From contig NZ_JBOIUB010000009.1 of assembly GCF_050749885.1 (NCBI RefSeq), positions 1 through 64,000 on the forward strand: 64,000 bases of DNA, read 5' to 3'. The notes beneath the pieces are model-generated. The model did no database searches. It was not told where the DNA came from and saw nothing but the letters and a program-made list of their open reading frames with translations. The DNA comes from Zooshikella sp050749885 (GTDB taxonomy: Bacteria > Pseudomonadota > Gammaproteobacteria > Pseudomonadales > Zooshikellaceae). A program made the translations under genes and the position numbers. This document shows, in pieces, positions 33,626 to 42,415 of this stretch; position 1 is the first letter of the stretch; every line of letters begins with the position of its first letter.

Positions 33626-35167
33626 TTAATGCTTGATAAGTGACTTGCCAGACATCTCTTCAGGTTGAGGTATTCCCATTAAATCCAATAGAGATGGCGC
33701 TATGTCAGACAAAACACCTTCTTGTAACTGAATTTTCTTTGGACCAAAGTAAACCAAAGGCACTAATTCGGTTGTATGTGCTGTATGAGCCTGACCTGTT
33801 TCCTTATTCACCATCAGTTCAGCATTACCATGATCAGCAGTAATGAGACACTGGCCATTAACCTCTTCTAATGCACCAACAACACGACCAACACATTCAT
33901 CAAGACACTCTATTGCTTTCACTGCCGCATCATAATCACCAGTATGACCTACCATATCACCGTTAGCGTAGTTACAAACAACCAAGTCAAACTGACCACT
34001 CTTGATAGCCTCTACCAATTTGTCGGTGACTTCTGGTGCACTCATTTCGGGTTGTAAATCATAAGTGGCTACTTTAGGTGAGTTAACTAGAATACGGGTT
34101 TCACCTTCATAAGGCTCTTCTCTGCCACAGCTGAAGAAGAAAGTTACATGAGCGTACTTCTCTGTTTCAGCAATCCTTAGTTGGGTTTTACCCATGTTAG
34201 CCAGGTATTCACCTAAACCATTTTTAAGTACGGCAGGAGGATAGGCACTAGGTGCAGCAAGGTCTGCAGCATATTGGGTGAGCATAACAAACCCAGAAAG
34301 TTCTCTAACTACTTCACGCTCAAAGCCCGTAAATTCATTATCCACAAATACTTGAGTGAGTTGGCGGGCACGGTCTGCACGGAAGTTCATAAAGACGACA
34401 GCGTCACCATCTTCAATAAAGGTTGGTTTATTCGTTTCATCAACAATAGCTGTTGCTTTGACAAACTCGTCATTTTCATCTCGTTCGTAAGCAGCTTTAA
34501 GCCCAGCAACTGCAGAGTTAGCTGTGAATTCTGCTTTACCTTGAGTAAGTAAGTCATAGGCTGTTTGGACGCGATCCCAGCGTTTGTCCCGATCCATTGC
34601 AAAGTAACGACCAATTATGCTGGCTATACGACCTACGCCAAGTGCTTTTAGTTTGGCATCCATTTCTGCAAGGGAGTTCTCCGCGCTTCTTGGTGGCGTA
34701 TCGCGACCATCTAAAAAGGCGTGTACATAGATTTTTTTCGCACCCTGTTTAACAGCAAGGTCAACCATGGCATGTAAGTGAGATTCGTGGCTGTGTACAC
34801 CACCAGGAGACATCAAACCCATAATATGAACAGCTTTATTGGCTTGAACAGCGGCTTGAACGGGTTTGACTAGAACTTCGTTGGTATAGAAATCGCCATC
34901 CTCAATGGCTTTGCTGATACGGGTCAGTTCTTGGTAAACAACACGACCTGCGCCAAGGTTCATGTGTCCCACTTCAGAGTTGCCCATTTGTCCATGGGGT
35001 AGACCAACATCATTACCAGATCCAGAAACGAGGGCATGAGGATTGTTAGCCCAGAGCTTGTCCCAAACAGGCTTTTTGGCTCCAGCAATTGCATTTGCTT
35101 CGCTTTCTTCACGATAACCGAAACCATCCAAAATGATGAGAGCTGTAGTACAACGTTTGTCAGTCAT
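33626..35167 (-). CDS. gpmI: 2,3-bisphosphoglycerate-independent phosphoglycerate mutase
   Basis: Glycolytic enzyme interconverting 3- and 2-phosphoglycerate with two Mn ions. The 513-residue product has ALIILDGFGYRE, the phosphoserine motif MGNSEVGHMNLGAGR (Ser64), HGRDTPP-type text in HAFLDGRDTPPRSAE, NYANGDMVGHTGDY and ITADHGNAELM. Length matches the family. It is divergent from yibN-grxC-secB, an arrangement shared with E. coli and Pseudomonas. Confidence 0.98.
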   Translation of the reverse strand: MTDKRCTTALIILDGFGYREESEANAIAGAKKPVWDKLWANNPHALVSGSGNDVGLPHGQMGNSEVGHMNLGAGRVVYQELTRISKAIEDGDFYTNEVLVKPVQAAVQANKAVHIMGLMSPGGVHSHESHLHAMVDLAVKQGAKKIYVHAFLDGRDTPPRSAENSLAEMDAKLKALGVGRIASIIGRYFAMDRDKRWDRVQTAYDLLTQGKAEFTANSAVAGLKAAYERDENDEFVKATAIVDETNKPTFIEDGDAVVFMNFRADRARQLTQVFVDNEFTGFEREVVRELSGFVMLTQYAADLAAPSAYPPAVLKNGLGEYLANMGKTQLRIAETEKYAHVTFFFSCGREEPYEGETRILVNSPKVATYDLQPEMSAPEVTDKLVEAIKSGQFDLVVCNYANGDMVGHTGDYDAAVKAIECLDECVGRVVGALEEVNGQCLITADHGNAELMVNKETGQAHTAHTTELVPLVYFGPKKIQLQEGVLSDIAPSLLDLMGIPQPEEMSGKSLIKH

Positions 35168-35419
35168 AGGATCCCACTACTTATGTGAAGGGTAAGTGAA
35201 CGAGAAATATTAACGATTCCTGAAGTGAATATCTATTGATACTGGCTACTAAGTATACATCACTAAGCAAACAATTGTGCTGTATCAATTATGTGCTTGG
35301 GGGCAGTGTGTACCTAAGTTTTGTTTGTTCATAGCCTGCTTAAAAGACAATGGGTGTTTAGCCAACAAATGTAACACGCTATACTTGCTAGCTTGATTAA
35401 TATCGGGTTGGTAAGTTAG

Positions 35420-35836
35420 ATGGAACACCTAATTGTATTTGTCAGTAATCACCCAGAGTTGGTTACTTCATTTGTTGTGTTGTTGTTACTCTTGTTATTC
35501 ACTGAGAGTCGTAAAGCGGGTAAGACAGTCGCTACCCAACAAGCGACTCACCTGATTAACCAGCAACAAGCAAAAGTTATTGATATAAGAGAACGAAAAG
35601 AATTTTCTGAAGGACATATTGTCGACGCGATCAATATTCCTCTTAATAAGCTTGAAGAGCGTATGTCAGAGTTGGAAAAGTTCAAAGACACTCCCGTTAT
35701 TATTGTTGATAATAACGGGCAACACGCAAGCTCTGCAGGTAAGATCCTCAACAAAGCAGGTTATAAGCAAGTCGTTCGTTTGCAAGGCGGAATTTCTGGC
35801 TGGCGGGGAGAAAGTCTACCGTTAGTTAAGTCATAG
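35420..35836 (+). CDS. yibN: Membrane-anchored rhodanese-like protein YibN
   Basis: The 138-residue product has one N-terminal span (about residues 14-30) and a cytosolic rhodanese domain (VIDIRERKEFSEGHIVDAIN to LQGGISGWRGESLPLV). The active-site loop reads VDNNGQHASS and lacks the catalytic Cys, as in E. coli YibN, so sulfur transfer is unlikely. It is the first gene of yibN-grxC-secB. A role near the Sec machinery is suggested by this conserved linkage. Confidence 0.9.
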   Translation: MEHLIVFVSNHPELVTSFVVLLLLLLFTESRKAGKTVATQQATHLINQQQAKVIDIRERKEFSEGHIVDAINIPLNKLEERMSELEKFKDTPVIIVDNNGQHASSAGKILNKAGYKQVVRLQGGISGWRGESLPLVKS

Positions 35837-35851
35837 TGCAGGGATCAGTTG

Positions 35852-36112
35852 ATGAGTAAAGTTGTAATCTATTCTTCAGCCTATTGCCCTTTTTGTATAC
35901 GTGCGTTAAGACTGCTTGATGCAAAAGCTGTGGACTATCAGTTGATTTCTGTGGATGGTCAACCTAATGTCAGGCGTGAAATGACTGAAAAAGCAGGTCG
36001 TACTTCAGTCCCGCAAATCTGGATTGGCACTACCCATGTTGGTGGATGTGATGATTTGTATGCGCTTGAAGCTAGGGGCGCGCTTGATCATTTGCTGAAT
36101 CAGGCGCAGTAA
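35852..36112 (+). CDS. grxC: Glutaredoxin 3
   Basis: Small dithiol glutaredoxin of 86 residues with the active site CPFC (Cys12, Cys15), the cis-proline region TSVPQIWIG and the glutathione contact GGCDDLYALE. ATG 35852 is preferred over an in-frame TTG one codon upstream because GrxC begins close to this Met. It sits 15 bp after yibN and 50 bp before secB. Confidence 0.96.
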   Translation: MSKVVIYSSAYCPFCIRALRLLDAKAVDYQLISVDGQPNVRREMTEKAGRTSVPQIWIGTTHVGGCDDLYALEARGALDHLLNQAQ

Positions 36113-36162
36113 CTGAGTACATTACATTTAAATGAGTAAACTAAACAAAAAAGGAAAGCTCG

Positions 36163-36639
36163 ATGGCTGATAATCAAAATAATCAGGCGCAACCTCAATT
36201 TGCTTTACAACGTATTTATGTAAAGGACTTATCATTTGAATCTCCTAAGGCGCCTGATGTATTTACCAAAGAGTGGAAGCCACAGGTAAATCTGGATCTT
36301 AATACACAGAATAAACAGTTGGAGGACAATGTTTATGAAGTTGTTTTGACTCTGACTGTAACAGTGACCTCCGATGAAGAGACAGCATTTGTTGTAGAAA
36401 TTCAGCAAGCAGGTGTTTTCTTGATTCGTGGCTTAGAAGATGAATCACTACATCAAACATTAGGTGCATTTTGTCCTAATATTCTATTCCCTTATGCGCG
36501 TGAAGCGGTTGATAACCTTGTGTTGCGTGGAAGCTTCCCTCCAATTATGCTTGCGCCAGTAAACTTTGATGCACTTTATATGCAGGCTTTAGAGCAAAGA
36601 AAAGCTGAAGCTCAGCAATCTACTGAAACTATTCAGTAA
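36163..36639 (+). CDS. secB: Protein-export chaperone SecB
   Basis: SecB keeps preproteins unfolded and hands them to SecA. The 158-residue product has FALQRIYVKDLSFESPKAP, then VEIQQAGVFLIRGL, CPNILFPYAREAVDNLV and the RGSFPPIMLAPVNFDALY end, all conserved. A glutamine-rich start and acidic C-terminus are typical. It is last in the operon with yibN and grxC, with an AAGGAAA ribosome site. Confidence 0.98.
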   Translation: MADNQNNQAQPQFALQRIYVKDLSFESPKAPDVFTKEWKPQVNLDLNTQNKQLEDNVYEVVLTLTVTVTSDEETAFVVEIQQAGVFLIRGLEDESLHQTLGAFCPNILFPYAREAVDNLVLRGSFPPIMLAPVNFDALYMQALEQRKAEAQQSTETIQ

Positions 36640-37099
36640 AACGCATTGTAACACATCAGATAACCACATTATCTAAAACGGCTTGGTCTTACTTGTGTAG
36701 TAGTAAGAAGGCTGAGCTGAACTTGCTTAGGAAAAGACACAAGGCTTTTCTTGAGCAGAGTCAGAGTGCACAATGGGCTATTTGATGTGTTACTTTTTTT
36801 CATGATTAAACTTGCGACCTCCTCATATCGTGTTTATTTAGCTTAATGCTTCCTTCTCACTGATCCTATCCGTATAAAGTTCCTCTCGATATACACGTAT
36901 TCGTTTTAAACGTTTTTTTGGTTTATGCACATTTTAAATGAGCATAAAAATACGGCTGTTTAAGTGCTAAACAAAGCATACGTATAAAATACTTAATACC
37001 TTAGTCGAATAGTCAACATGCCATATCGGTATATATAATACTATTTGAAAAGGCAGGTATAATAACAAAAACTAAATTAGCTTTTCCTAGGGAGGAGGA
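36640..37099. other. Intergenic region upstream of the diaminopropionate operon
   Basis: About 460 bp, increasingly AT-rich toward 37100. A TATAAT lies at 37034-37039 and a very strong GGGAGGAGGA ribosome site directly precedes the ATG at 37100. I searched by eye for a Fur-box-like palindrome and saw none. The secB terminator is not obvious. Confidence 0.45.
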
Positions 37100-37534
37100 A
37101 TGAACAATGATTATAGCTATGATATAAAACTGATAAATGTAAATAAAATCATAGCTACTGAATATCACTGCAAAGAACATGCGTATAAGTTGTCTCAAAT
37201 AATTAAAATAGAAAGTATCTGGACAGATCCTCTGATTATTGAAAAAAATAAATATTTTGTAATGGATGGGCATCATCGTTTGGCTGCTGCACAGTTACTT
37301 GGTTTTTCTTATGTACCGTGCATTCTGCTTGAATATAGTGACCCTCGTTTAAGTGTTTCAAGTTGGCGGTCAGAGGTTGAGGTGACGGAGTCGCTTATTA
37401 ATCAATATGTACAAAAAAAGTCGCTTTTACCTTATAAAACAACGAGACATACGCTAAATCCAAAGCCGGGAAAAATAAAAATTACAATAAATGAGTTAAC
37501 ACAAAATGAATCAACCTGTAGTTACGCTTTATGA
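37100..37534 (+). CDS. ParB-fold protein, putative free L-serine kinase (SbnI/SerK-like)
   Basis: The 144-residue product is a single ParB/sulfiredoxin-type domain: KLINVNKIIATEYHCKEH, DPLIIEKNKYFVMDGHHRLA and LGFSYVPCILLEY. The DGHHR motif and a glutamate at position 21 line up with residues I recall as important in the serine kinases SbnI (Staphylococcus) and archaeal SerK, which make O-phospho-L-serine. SbnI has a further C-terminal region of about 100 residues that is missing here. The gene overlaps the next (sbnA-like) by 29 bp. Inferred role: supply of O-phosphoserine to the SbnA-like enzyme. Confidence 0.7.
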   Translation: MNNDYSYDIKLINVNKIIATEYHCKEHAYKLSQIIKIESIWTDPLIIEKNKYFVMDGHHRLAAAQLLGFSYVPCILLEYSDPRLSVSSWRSEVEVTESLINQYVQKKSLLPYKTTRHTLNPKPGKIKITINELTQNESTCSYAL

Positions 37535-38480
37535 TAATAAAATAACTGAAATATACCATTCTCCAATAGATTATAGACCGAATAATATTTTCTTTTGTTT
37601 AGATAATATTATTCGCAGTAATGTTTATATGAAGTATGAGGCAGGCAACTTTTCCGGGTCAATAAAGCTAAAGCCTGCACTCAGGATGATAGAAGCATTA
37701 GAAAAAGAAAATAAAGTTAATAGAGATACGGTTATTGTTGAATCTTCATCAGGTAATTTAGGTATTGCTCTAAGCTTAATTGCCGCGTCGAAAGGCTATA
37801 AATTTTTGTGTGTAACGGATGCTATGGCCTCTAGACAAAGTATTAACCTTATGAAGAGTTATGGCGCAGAAGTTGTAGTTATCACAGAACGTGATGAAAA
37901 TGGTGGTTTTTTAAAGAAACGTATTGAGTACATTAATAGTTACTTACAAAATAATCGAAATTGCGTTTGGCTCAATCAATATGCTAATCCCAATAATTAC
38001 CTGGCACATTATTACTCAACGGCAAAAGAGCTGTTAGATAGTTTTTACCATATTGACTATCTATTTGTAGGAGCAGGAACAACGGGAACATTAATGGGCT
38101 GTATTAAATACTTTGAAGAATTTTCACCAAAAACAACTATTGTGGCGGTTGACAATAAAGGATCTGTTACTTTTGGTTTGCCTCCAGGTAAGCGCAATAT
38201 TCCTGGTTTGGGAACCAGCCGAGTTCCAGAGATTCTTCAGACAGATAAAGTGAGTCATTTAGAAATCGTCAGTGATCAGGAAACGATTGCTATGTGTCGG
38301 CAGATGGTTAAGCGCGGTTATCTGATCGGTGGCTCAACAGGCACTGTTTTGGCGGCAATAAAACGTTGGAATGACGTCATAGAACCTCATGAAACTGTGG
38401 TAATGATTGCTCCTGATAGTGGAGAAAAATATATAGATACGATCTACAACGATGAGTGGTGTGAATGTATTGCTGGGTAG
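37506..38480 (+). CDS. N-(2-amino-2-carboxyethyl)-L-glutamate synthase (SbnA-like)
   Basis: PLP enzyme joining O-phospho-L-serine and glutamate to ACEGA. The 324-residue fold-type II protein has the PLP lysine in NFSGSIKLKPAL (Lys54), ESSSGNLGIALSLIA, WLNQYANPNNYLAHYY, the glycine loop GAGTTGTLMG, and the strongly SbnA-like VAVDNKGSVTFGLPPGKR and LGTSRVPEIL. The last two separate it from cysteine synthases. The start overlaps the upstream kinase-like gene. Next gene is sbnB-like, completing a diaminopropionate module. Confidence 0.88.
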   Translation: MNQPVVTLYDNKITEIYHSPIDYRPNNIFFCLDNIIRSNVYMKYEAGNFSGSIKLKPALRMIEALEKENKVNRDTVIVESSSGNLGIALSLIAASKGYKFLCVTDAMASRQSINLMKSYGAEVVVITERDENGGFLKKRIEYINSYLQNNRNCVWLNQYANPNNYLAHYYSTAKELLDSFYHIDYLFVGAGTTGTLMGCIKYFEEFSPKTTIVAVDNKGSVTFGLPPGKRNIPGLGTSRVPEILQTDKVSHLEIVSDQETIAMCRQMVKRGYLIGGSTGTVLAAIKRWNDVIEPHETVVMIAPDSGEKYIDTIYNDEWCECIAG

Positions 38481-38583
38481 CTTTTGTAGATAAAAATAAA
38501 GTGAGAGTGAAATATATTCTTCGCTTAGTGAGAACAATACATTTTCCATAAAAGTTTAGTATCTTTAGTAAAAAGAGTTAAAA

Positions 38584-39603
38584 ATGAATACAGTTCCAAA
38601 GTTTCAGGTAATATCTGGAGAAGTTGTTAACAGCTTGCTTACTCAAGATTATGAGTCTCTAGCGAATATTATTGAAAAAACCTATTTGGACCATGGTCAA
38701 GGACTGACAATTAACCCAGATAGTTATTTTTTACGATTTAAGCATAAACCTAATGCAAGGATAATTGCATTACCAAGTTACATTGATCCAATAAATGTGA
38801 GCGGTATAAAATGGATTTCCAGTTTCCCTGATAATATACAAAATGGTGTTCCTCGGGCATCAGCTGTTTTGATTCTCAATGATGGAAATACAGGCTATCC
38901 ATTAGCATGTATTGAAGCCAGTATAATTAGTGCGATGCGTACAGCTGTTTCTGCTGTTATTGGTGCATACCATTTAAGGAACAAAAATAAAAAGGTCGGT
39001 ACACTTGGAATTGTGGGTAATGGGCTTATTGCAAAATATGTTGTATCGGTTTTGCATGGCTTACATTGGGAAATTGATCAAATTAACGTTTATGATCAAA
39101 ATACAGACTATAGTTGCCAGTTCTCAGAGTCTGTGGGTAATAAAACGGGTTATGCTTTTAATATCAGTTCTGGTTTAGATGATTGTTTACAAAACTCTGA
39201 GGTTATATTACTGACAACGACGGCAGCACAACCGTATATTCATGATTTAAGCTTACTTCAGCATAATCCCCTTATTCTAAATTTATCACTAAGAGATTTG
39301 GGAGAAGAAGTTATTCTTAATTCGTATAATGTGCTGGATGATGTAGATCACTGTTTGAAAGCAAATACATCCCCACATCTTGCCGAAATGAAAGTCGGTA
39401 ATAGAGGATTTATCGATGCGACCTTGCCTGAAATATTAAATGGTACTAAAAAGATATCAGACAATAAAAAACCTGTCGTTTTTTCGCCATTTGGTCTTGG
39501 TGTCTTGGATCTAGCAATGGGCCACTACATATATCAACAGGCTATTGAGCAAGGTTCAAGTGTTGAAATAGATAACTTTTTTTATGACCTGAGCAGAAAC
39601 TAA
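38584..39603 (+). CDS. ACEGA dehydrogenase (SbnB-like, ornithine cyclodeaminase family)
   Basis: SbnB oxidatively splits ACEGA with NAD to L-2,3-diaminopropionate and 2-oxoglutarate. The 339-residue product belongs to the ornithine cyclodeaminase/mu-crystallin family: the substrate segment IDPINVSGIKWISSFPDN, LNDGNTGYPLACIEASIISA, MRTAVSAVIGA, and the NAD motif LGIVGNGLIAKYV. LNLSLRDLGEEV, the DDVDHCLKANTSPH segment and FSPFGLGVLDLAMG fit SbnB better than cyclodeaminases. It starts 103 bp after the sbnA-like gene. Confidence 0.88.
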   Translation: MNTVPKFQVISGEVVNSLLTQDYESLANIIEKTYLDHGQGLTINPDSYFLRFKHKPNARIIALPSYIDPINVSGIKWISSFPDNIQNGVPRASAVLILNDGNTGYPLACIEASIISAMRTAVSAVIGAYHLRNKNKKVGTLGIVGNGLIAKYVVSVLHGLHWEIDQINVYDQNTDYSCQFSESVGNKTGYAFNISSGLDDCLQNSEVILLTTTAAQPYIHDLSLLQHNPLILNLSLRDLGEEVILNSYNVLDDVDHCLKANTSPHLAEMKVGNRGFIDATLPEILNGTKKISDNKKPVVFSPFGLGVLDLAMGHYIYQQAIEQGSSVEIDNFFYDLSRN

Positions 39604-39618
39604 CTTTAGGGAACTGTT

Positions 39619-40665
39619 ATGTTAAAACAAGAAAATATTGGGTATAGTCGATTTCCTCACGATCAATATTGGCCACCTGTTAATGCAGTCAATGAATTTA
39701 GTTTAACACTGAATTCATTGTTAGCCTGTAATATGGGCGAAATAACCAGTCAGTTAAACGATATCATTGCCGCTAAAAATAATGAAGAACTTATTAATAA
39801 GTATCTGGCAGAGATTTACTCATTATACTATGGCTATAAAGATGCTCCCAGATTAGACTTTTGGGCCAAGCCTGAGGTCTTTTCCCGTATTGAGTTTATT
39901 AAGCTAACACTAGAAGATTATTTTATTAATACGTTACTAAAATCCAGGTATGAACTCCCTGAGATCACGAGTGTCGCTCAAGTTGGTGATTACCTAAGAT
40001 TTTTTGTTGAGCATAATTATGGTGTCAATCATACCTTCTTTGACTTCGTTGCCGATGAAATGCCAGAGCAACAGATGAAGGAATTTTTACTATTAGAAGT
40101 TATGCGAAATGAAATTGTTGATGATGAAGTTGCATTAATGGTACCGGGATTACAGCACTCAATGAAGCAAGTGGTCGTATCTAATTTATGGGATGAATGT
40201 GGTAATGGGGCTATTGATAACTTTCATACTAATTGGTTAAGACGATTACTGGCTGCTCATAATGACTGGTCCAATATTTTAGAGTATCGAGCGGGACAAA
40301 AACCATGGTTTGCATCTATATCATCTAATTCTTTTAATGCGATATTAACAACACGGTTTAAGTGTCACCGAGCATATGGCCACTTTATGACAACAGAAGC
40401 TTGGGTTGCACCTCACTTTAAAAAGATACTGCAAGGGATGGACCGTGTGGGTATTAATGATCAAAATGTACGCGTTTATTTTGATGCTCATATGAGAATT
40501 GATCCACACCATGCTGATGAAATGATTGAAGGACTATTAAAAAATACGCCAGAATTAGCACAGGTAGTGTTGTATGATATTATCAAAGGAGCTCACCAAG
40601 CTGCGATGGCTGGTGAAATAATGTATAACAAATTATTAGAATACTTTCGAGGGAATGGACATTGA
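39619..40665 (+). CDS. Haem-oxygenase-like di-iron oxidase (Haem_oxygenas_2 family)
   Basis: The 348-residue helical protein carries the family pattern of HDO enzymes such as UndA, BesC and SznF: an early Glu/His pair in RFFVEHNYGVNHTFF (Glu131, His138), Glu160-Glu165 in LLEVMRNEIVDDE, the signature LWDECGNGAIDNFHTNW (residues 190-206), and the C-terminal HMRIDPHH (His291, Asp295, His298). These enzymes use O2 and a di-iron site for N-oxygenation or C-C cleavage of amino acids or fatty acids. Position in the diaminopropionate operon makes that amino acid, or a derivative, the likely substrate; the reaction is unknown. Confidence 0.85.
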   Translation: MLKQENIGYSRFPHDQYWPPVNAVNEFSLTLNSLLACNMGEITSQLNDIIAAKNNEELINKYLAEIYSLYYGYKDAPRLDFWAKPEVFSRIEFIKLTLEDYFINTLLKSRYELPEITSVAQVGDYLRFFVEHNYGVNHTFFDFVADEMPEQQMKEFLLLEVMRNEIVDDEVALMVPGLQHSMKQVVVSNLWDECGNGAIDNFHTNWLRRLLAAHNDWSNILEYRAGQKPWFASISSNSFNAILTTRFKCHRAYGHFMTTEAWVAPHFKKILQGMDRVGINDQNVRVYFDAHMRIDPHHADEMIEGLLKNTPELAQVVLYDIIKGAHQAAMAGEIMYNKLLEYFRGNGH

Positions 40666-42125
40666 ACAGTATCTACTTCCTATTGGCGGCATTACCGGTG
40701 CTGTCGTCGATTACTGTGATTCTTTGTGGAAAAGGAGCCCTAAATGGGGCTCTTGTTGGTTTAGTTACAGCAATCTTAGTATCCCTATTTATTCCTGAAT
40801 TTGCTATTGCCTCATCACAGTATAATTCAGGTGTTGGGACAGTTTTAATTTTAGGGTTAAGTGTTGCATTGGTTATCGTCCCTGGTCAAATACTTAATCG
40901 TGTTCTACAGCAGCAAAATATTATTAAAGCGCTGGCTCATTATATTGACTGTGTAAAGCTACCAAAATTACATAAAGCTTTATTATTATTGCTGGGAGTG
41001 GCGCCAGCCGTTGAATCTCTTACAGGATTTGGTGTTTCGCTTTTTTTATCGGTGCCTATCATTTTTCAGCTTTATCAAGGAAAGGCTGCGTATAGAACTG
41101 CAATGTTAACAATGAATATTATGCCATGGGGAACGCTGGGACTCGCGACAGTGGTTGGAGCAGGCATTGCAGGTTTATCTATTCAGCAGTTAGGTATTTA
41201 TTCTAGCATTACCAGTATGGCGGTGTTTCCTACATTAGGTATTGCTTGTTTATTTGCTTTGGGTGGCTGGCATGCATTTCGTCAATATAGCTGGTTGGCG
41301 ATCTTACTTGGCTTTGTCTTTTCAAGCTTATTGTATATTAATAATCGTTGGTTATGGGTTGAGACCGCAGGAATTTTTTCGGGTTTGGGTACATTATTGG
41401 TTGGTGTTCTTTTAACGCAAGCTCGATTTGAAAAAAAAGAGTTTATAGGGGTACCTCTTGTAAGAGCATTAACACCTTATGGTTTTTTATTGATGCTTGT
41501 TGCTTTACCGCGTTTAATCCCCGGCGCGTGGGACTGGCTAAGCCATCTTCTGGTATTAGAAACTGAACACATCAGGTTTACGCCTTTTACCAGTCCGGGT
41601 TTTGCTTTGTGTATTACTGCAGTGATAATCGCGTTATCTCAACGAACTCGCGTATCGATTAAATCAATATTACCAACAGTGGCAAGGCCAATAGTGTCTA
41701 TTATTGCCTTTGTGGCCATGGCGCAAATTATGCGTGAGAGTAATATGTTGAGTTATGTAGGCGGTACACTGGTGGGTGCTAATCAAACGCTTAATGTTGT
41801 GCTTTCCTCTTTTCTTGGTGGGGTAAGTGGTTTTGTCACTGGCTCTAATGTGGGTGGTAACGCATTAATGATGCCATTACAGCAGACGTTGTCTTCTGGT
41901 GCTGATACGCAACTGGCAATACTGGCTGCTATTCAAAATAGTGCGGCTGGGCATTTAGTCTTTGCCTCAATTCCTATGATTTTATTAATGACTACAATAG
42001 CTAAGGACTTAGCTGGACCTCAGGAAGTCCCAGTCGCTTCGTTGCTTAAATTTGGTCTTGGTATGGCTGTGTTAATTGTGTGTGTAATCGGGCTGGTGGG
42101 GATTTTTTTAGCAAGGATAATATAA
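40662..42125 (+). CDS. LctP-family permease
   Basis: A 487-residue integral membrane protein with about 12-13 hydrophobic spans, related to the L-lactate permease family. Recognisable pieces are APAVESLTGFGVSLFLSVPI, NIMPWGTLGLATVVGAGI, and the re-entrant-like SFLGGVSGFVTGSNVGGNAL, which LctP proteins share. It begins at TTG 40662 and overlaps the oxidase stop by 4 bp, so it is translationally coupled. LctP members move lactate, glycolate or related acids. Here it may export the operon's product or import a precursor; direction cannot be told. Confidence 0.82.
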   Translation: MNSIYFLLAALPVLSSITVILCGKGALNGALVGLVTAILVSLFIPEFAIASSQYNSGVGTVLILGLSVALVIVPGQILNRVLQQQNIIKALAHYIDCVKLPKLHKALLLLLGVAPAVESLTGFGVSLFLSVPIIFQLYQGKAAYRTAMLTMNIMPWGTLGLATVVGAGIAGLSIQQLGIYSSITSMAVFPTLGIACLFALGGWHAFRQYSWLAILLGFVFSSLLYINNRWLWVETAGIFSGLGTLLVGVLLTQARFEKKEFIGVPLVRALTPYGFLLMLVALPRLIPGAWDWLSHLLVLETEHIRFTPFTSPGFALCITAVIIALSQRTRVSIKSILPTVARPIVSIIAFVAMAQIMRESNMLSYVGGTLVGANQTLNVVLSSFLGGVSGFVTGSNVGGNALMMPLQQTLSSGADTQLAILAAIQNSAAGHLVFASIPMILLMTTIAKDLAGPQEVPVASLLKFGLGMAVLIVCVIGLVGIFLARII

Positions 42126-42415
42126 GATAGATCATTTCATTATATCCAAAACAATATCTGTAAAATTCGCCTTAATTAACGGGTTAAGGCGATTATCAAT
42201 AATAACGAGTAAATAATGTAAAAATTAAGTGATTGGTGACCAAGAGTACATTTTGCTTTTGTTTCATAATACCTAAAGAGGAGTATTATCTCTAAAAATA
42301 TCTTGTTATTTGACATACGATGGATTGTTGGCTTGTATTAGTTGTGCCTTTAAACCGTGGTTAAAAAGGTAAGCAGAATATTATTACCTAATGTTAAAAA
42401 AACAAGGACATTGAA

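Noticed and set aside
37100..42125. Staphyloferrin B or other siderophore cluster
   Set aside because: No NIS synthetases, decarboxylase, NRPS, siderophore receptor or Fur-box-like site is visible, although SbnA and SbnB homologues are present.
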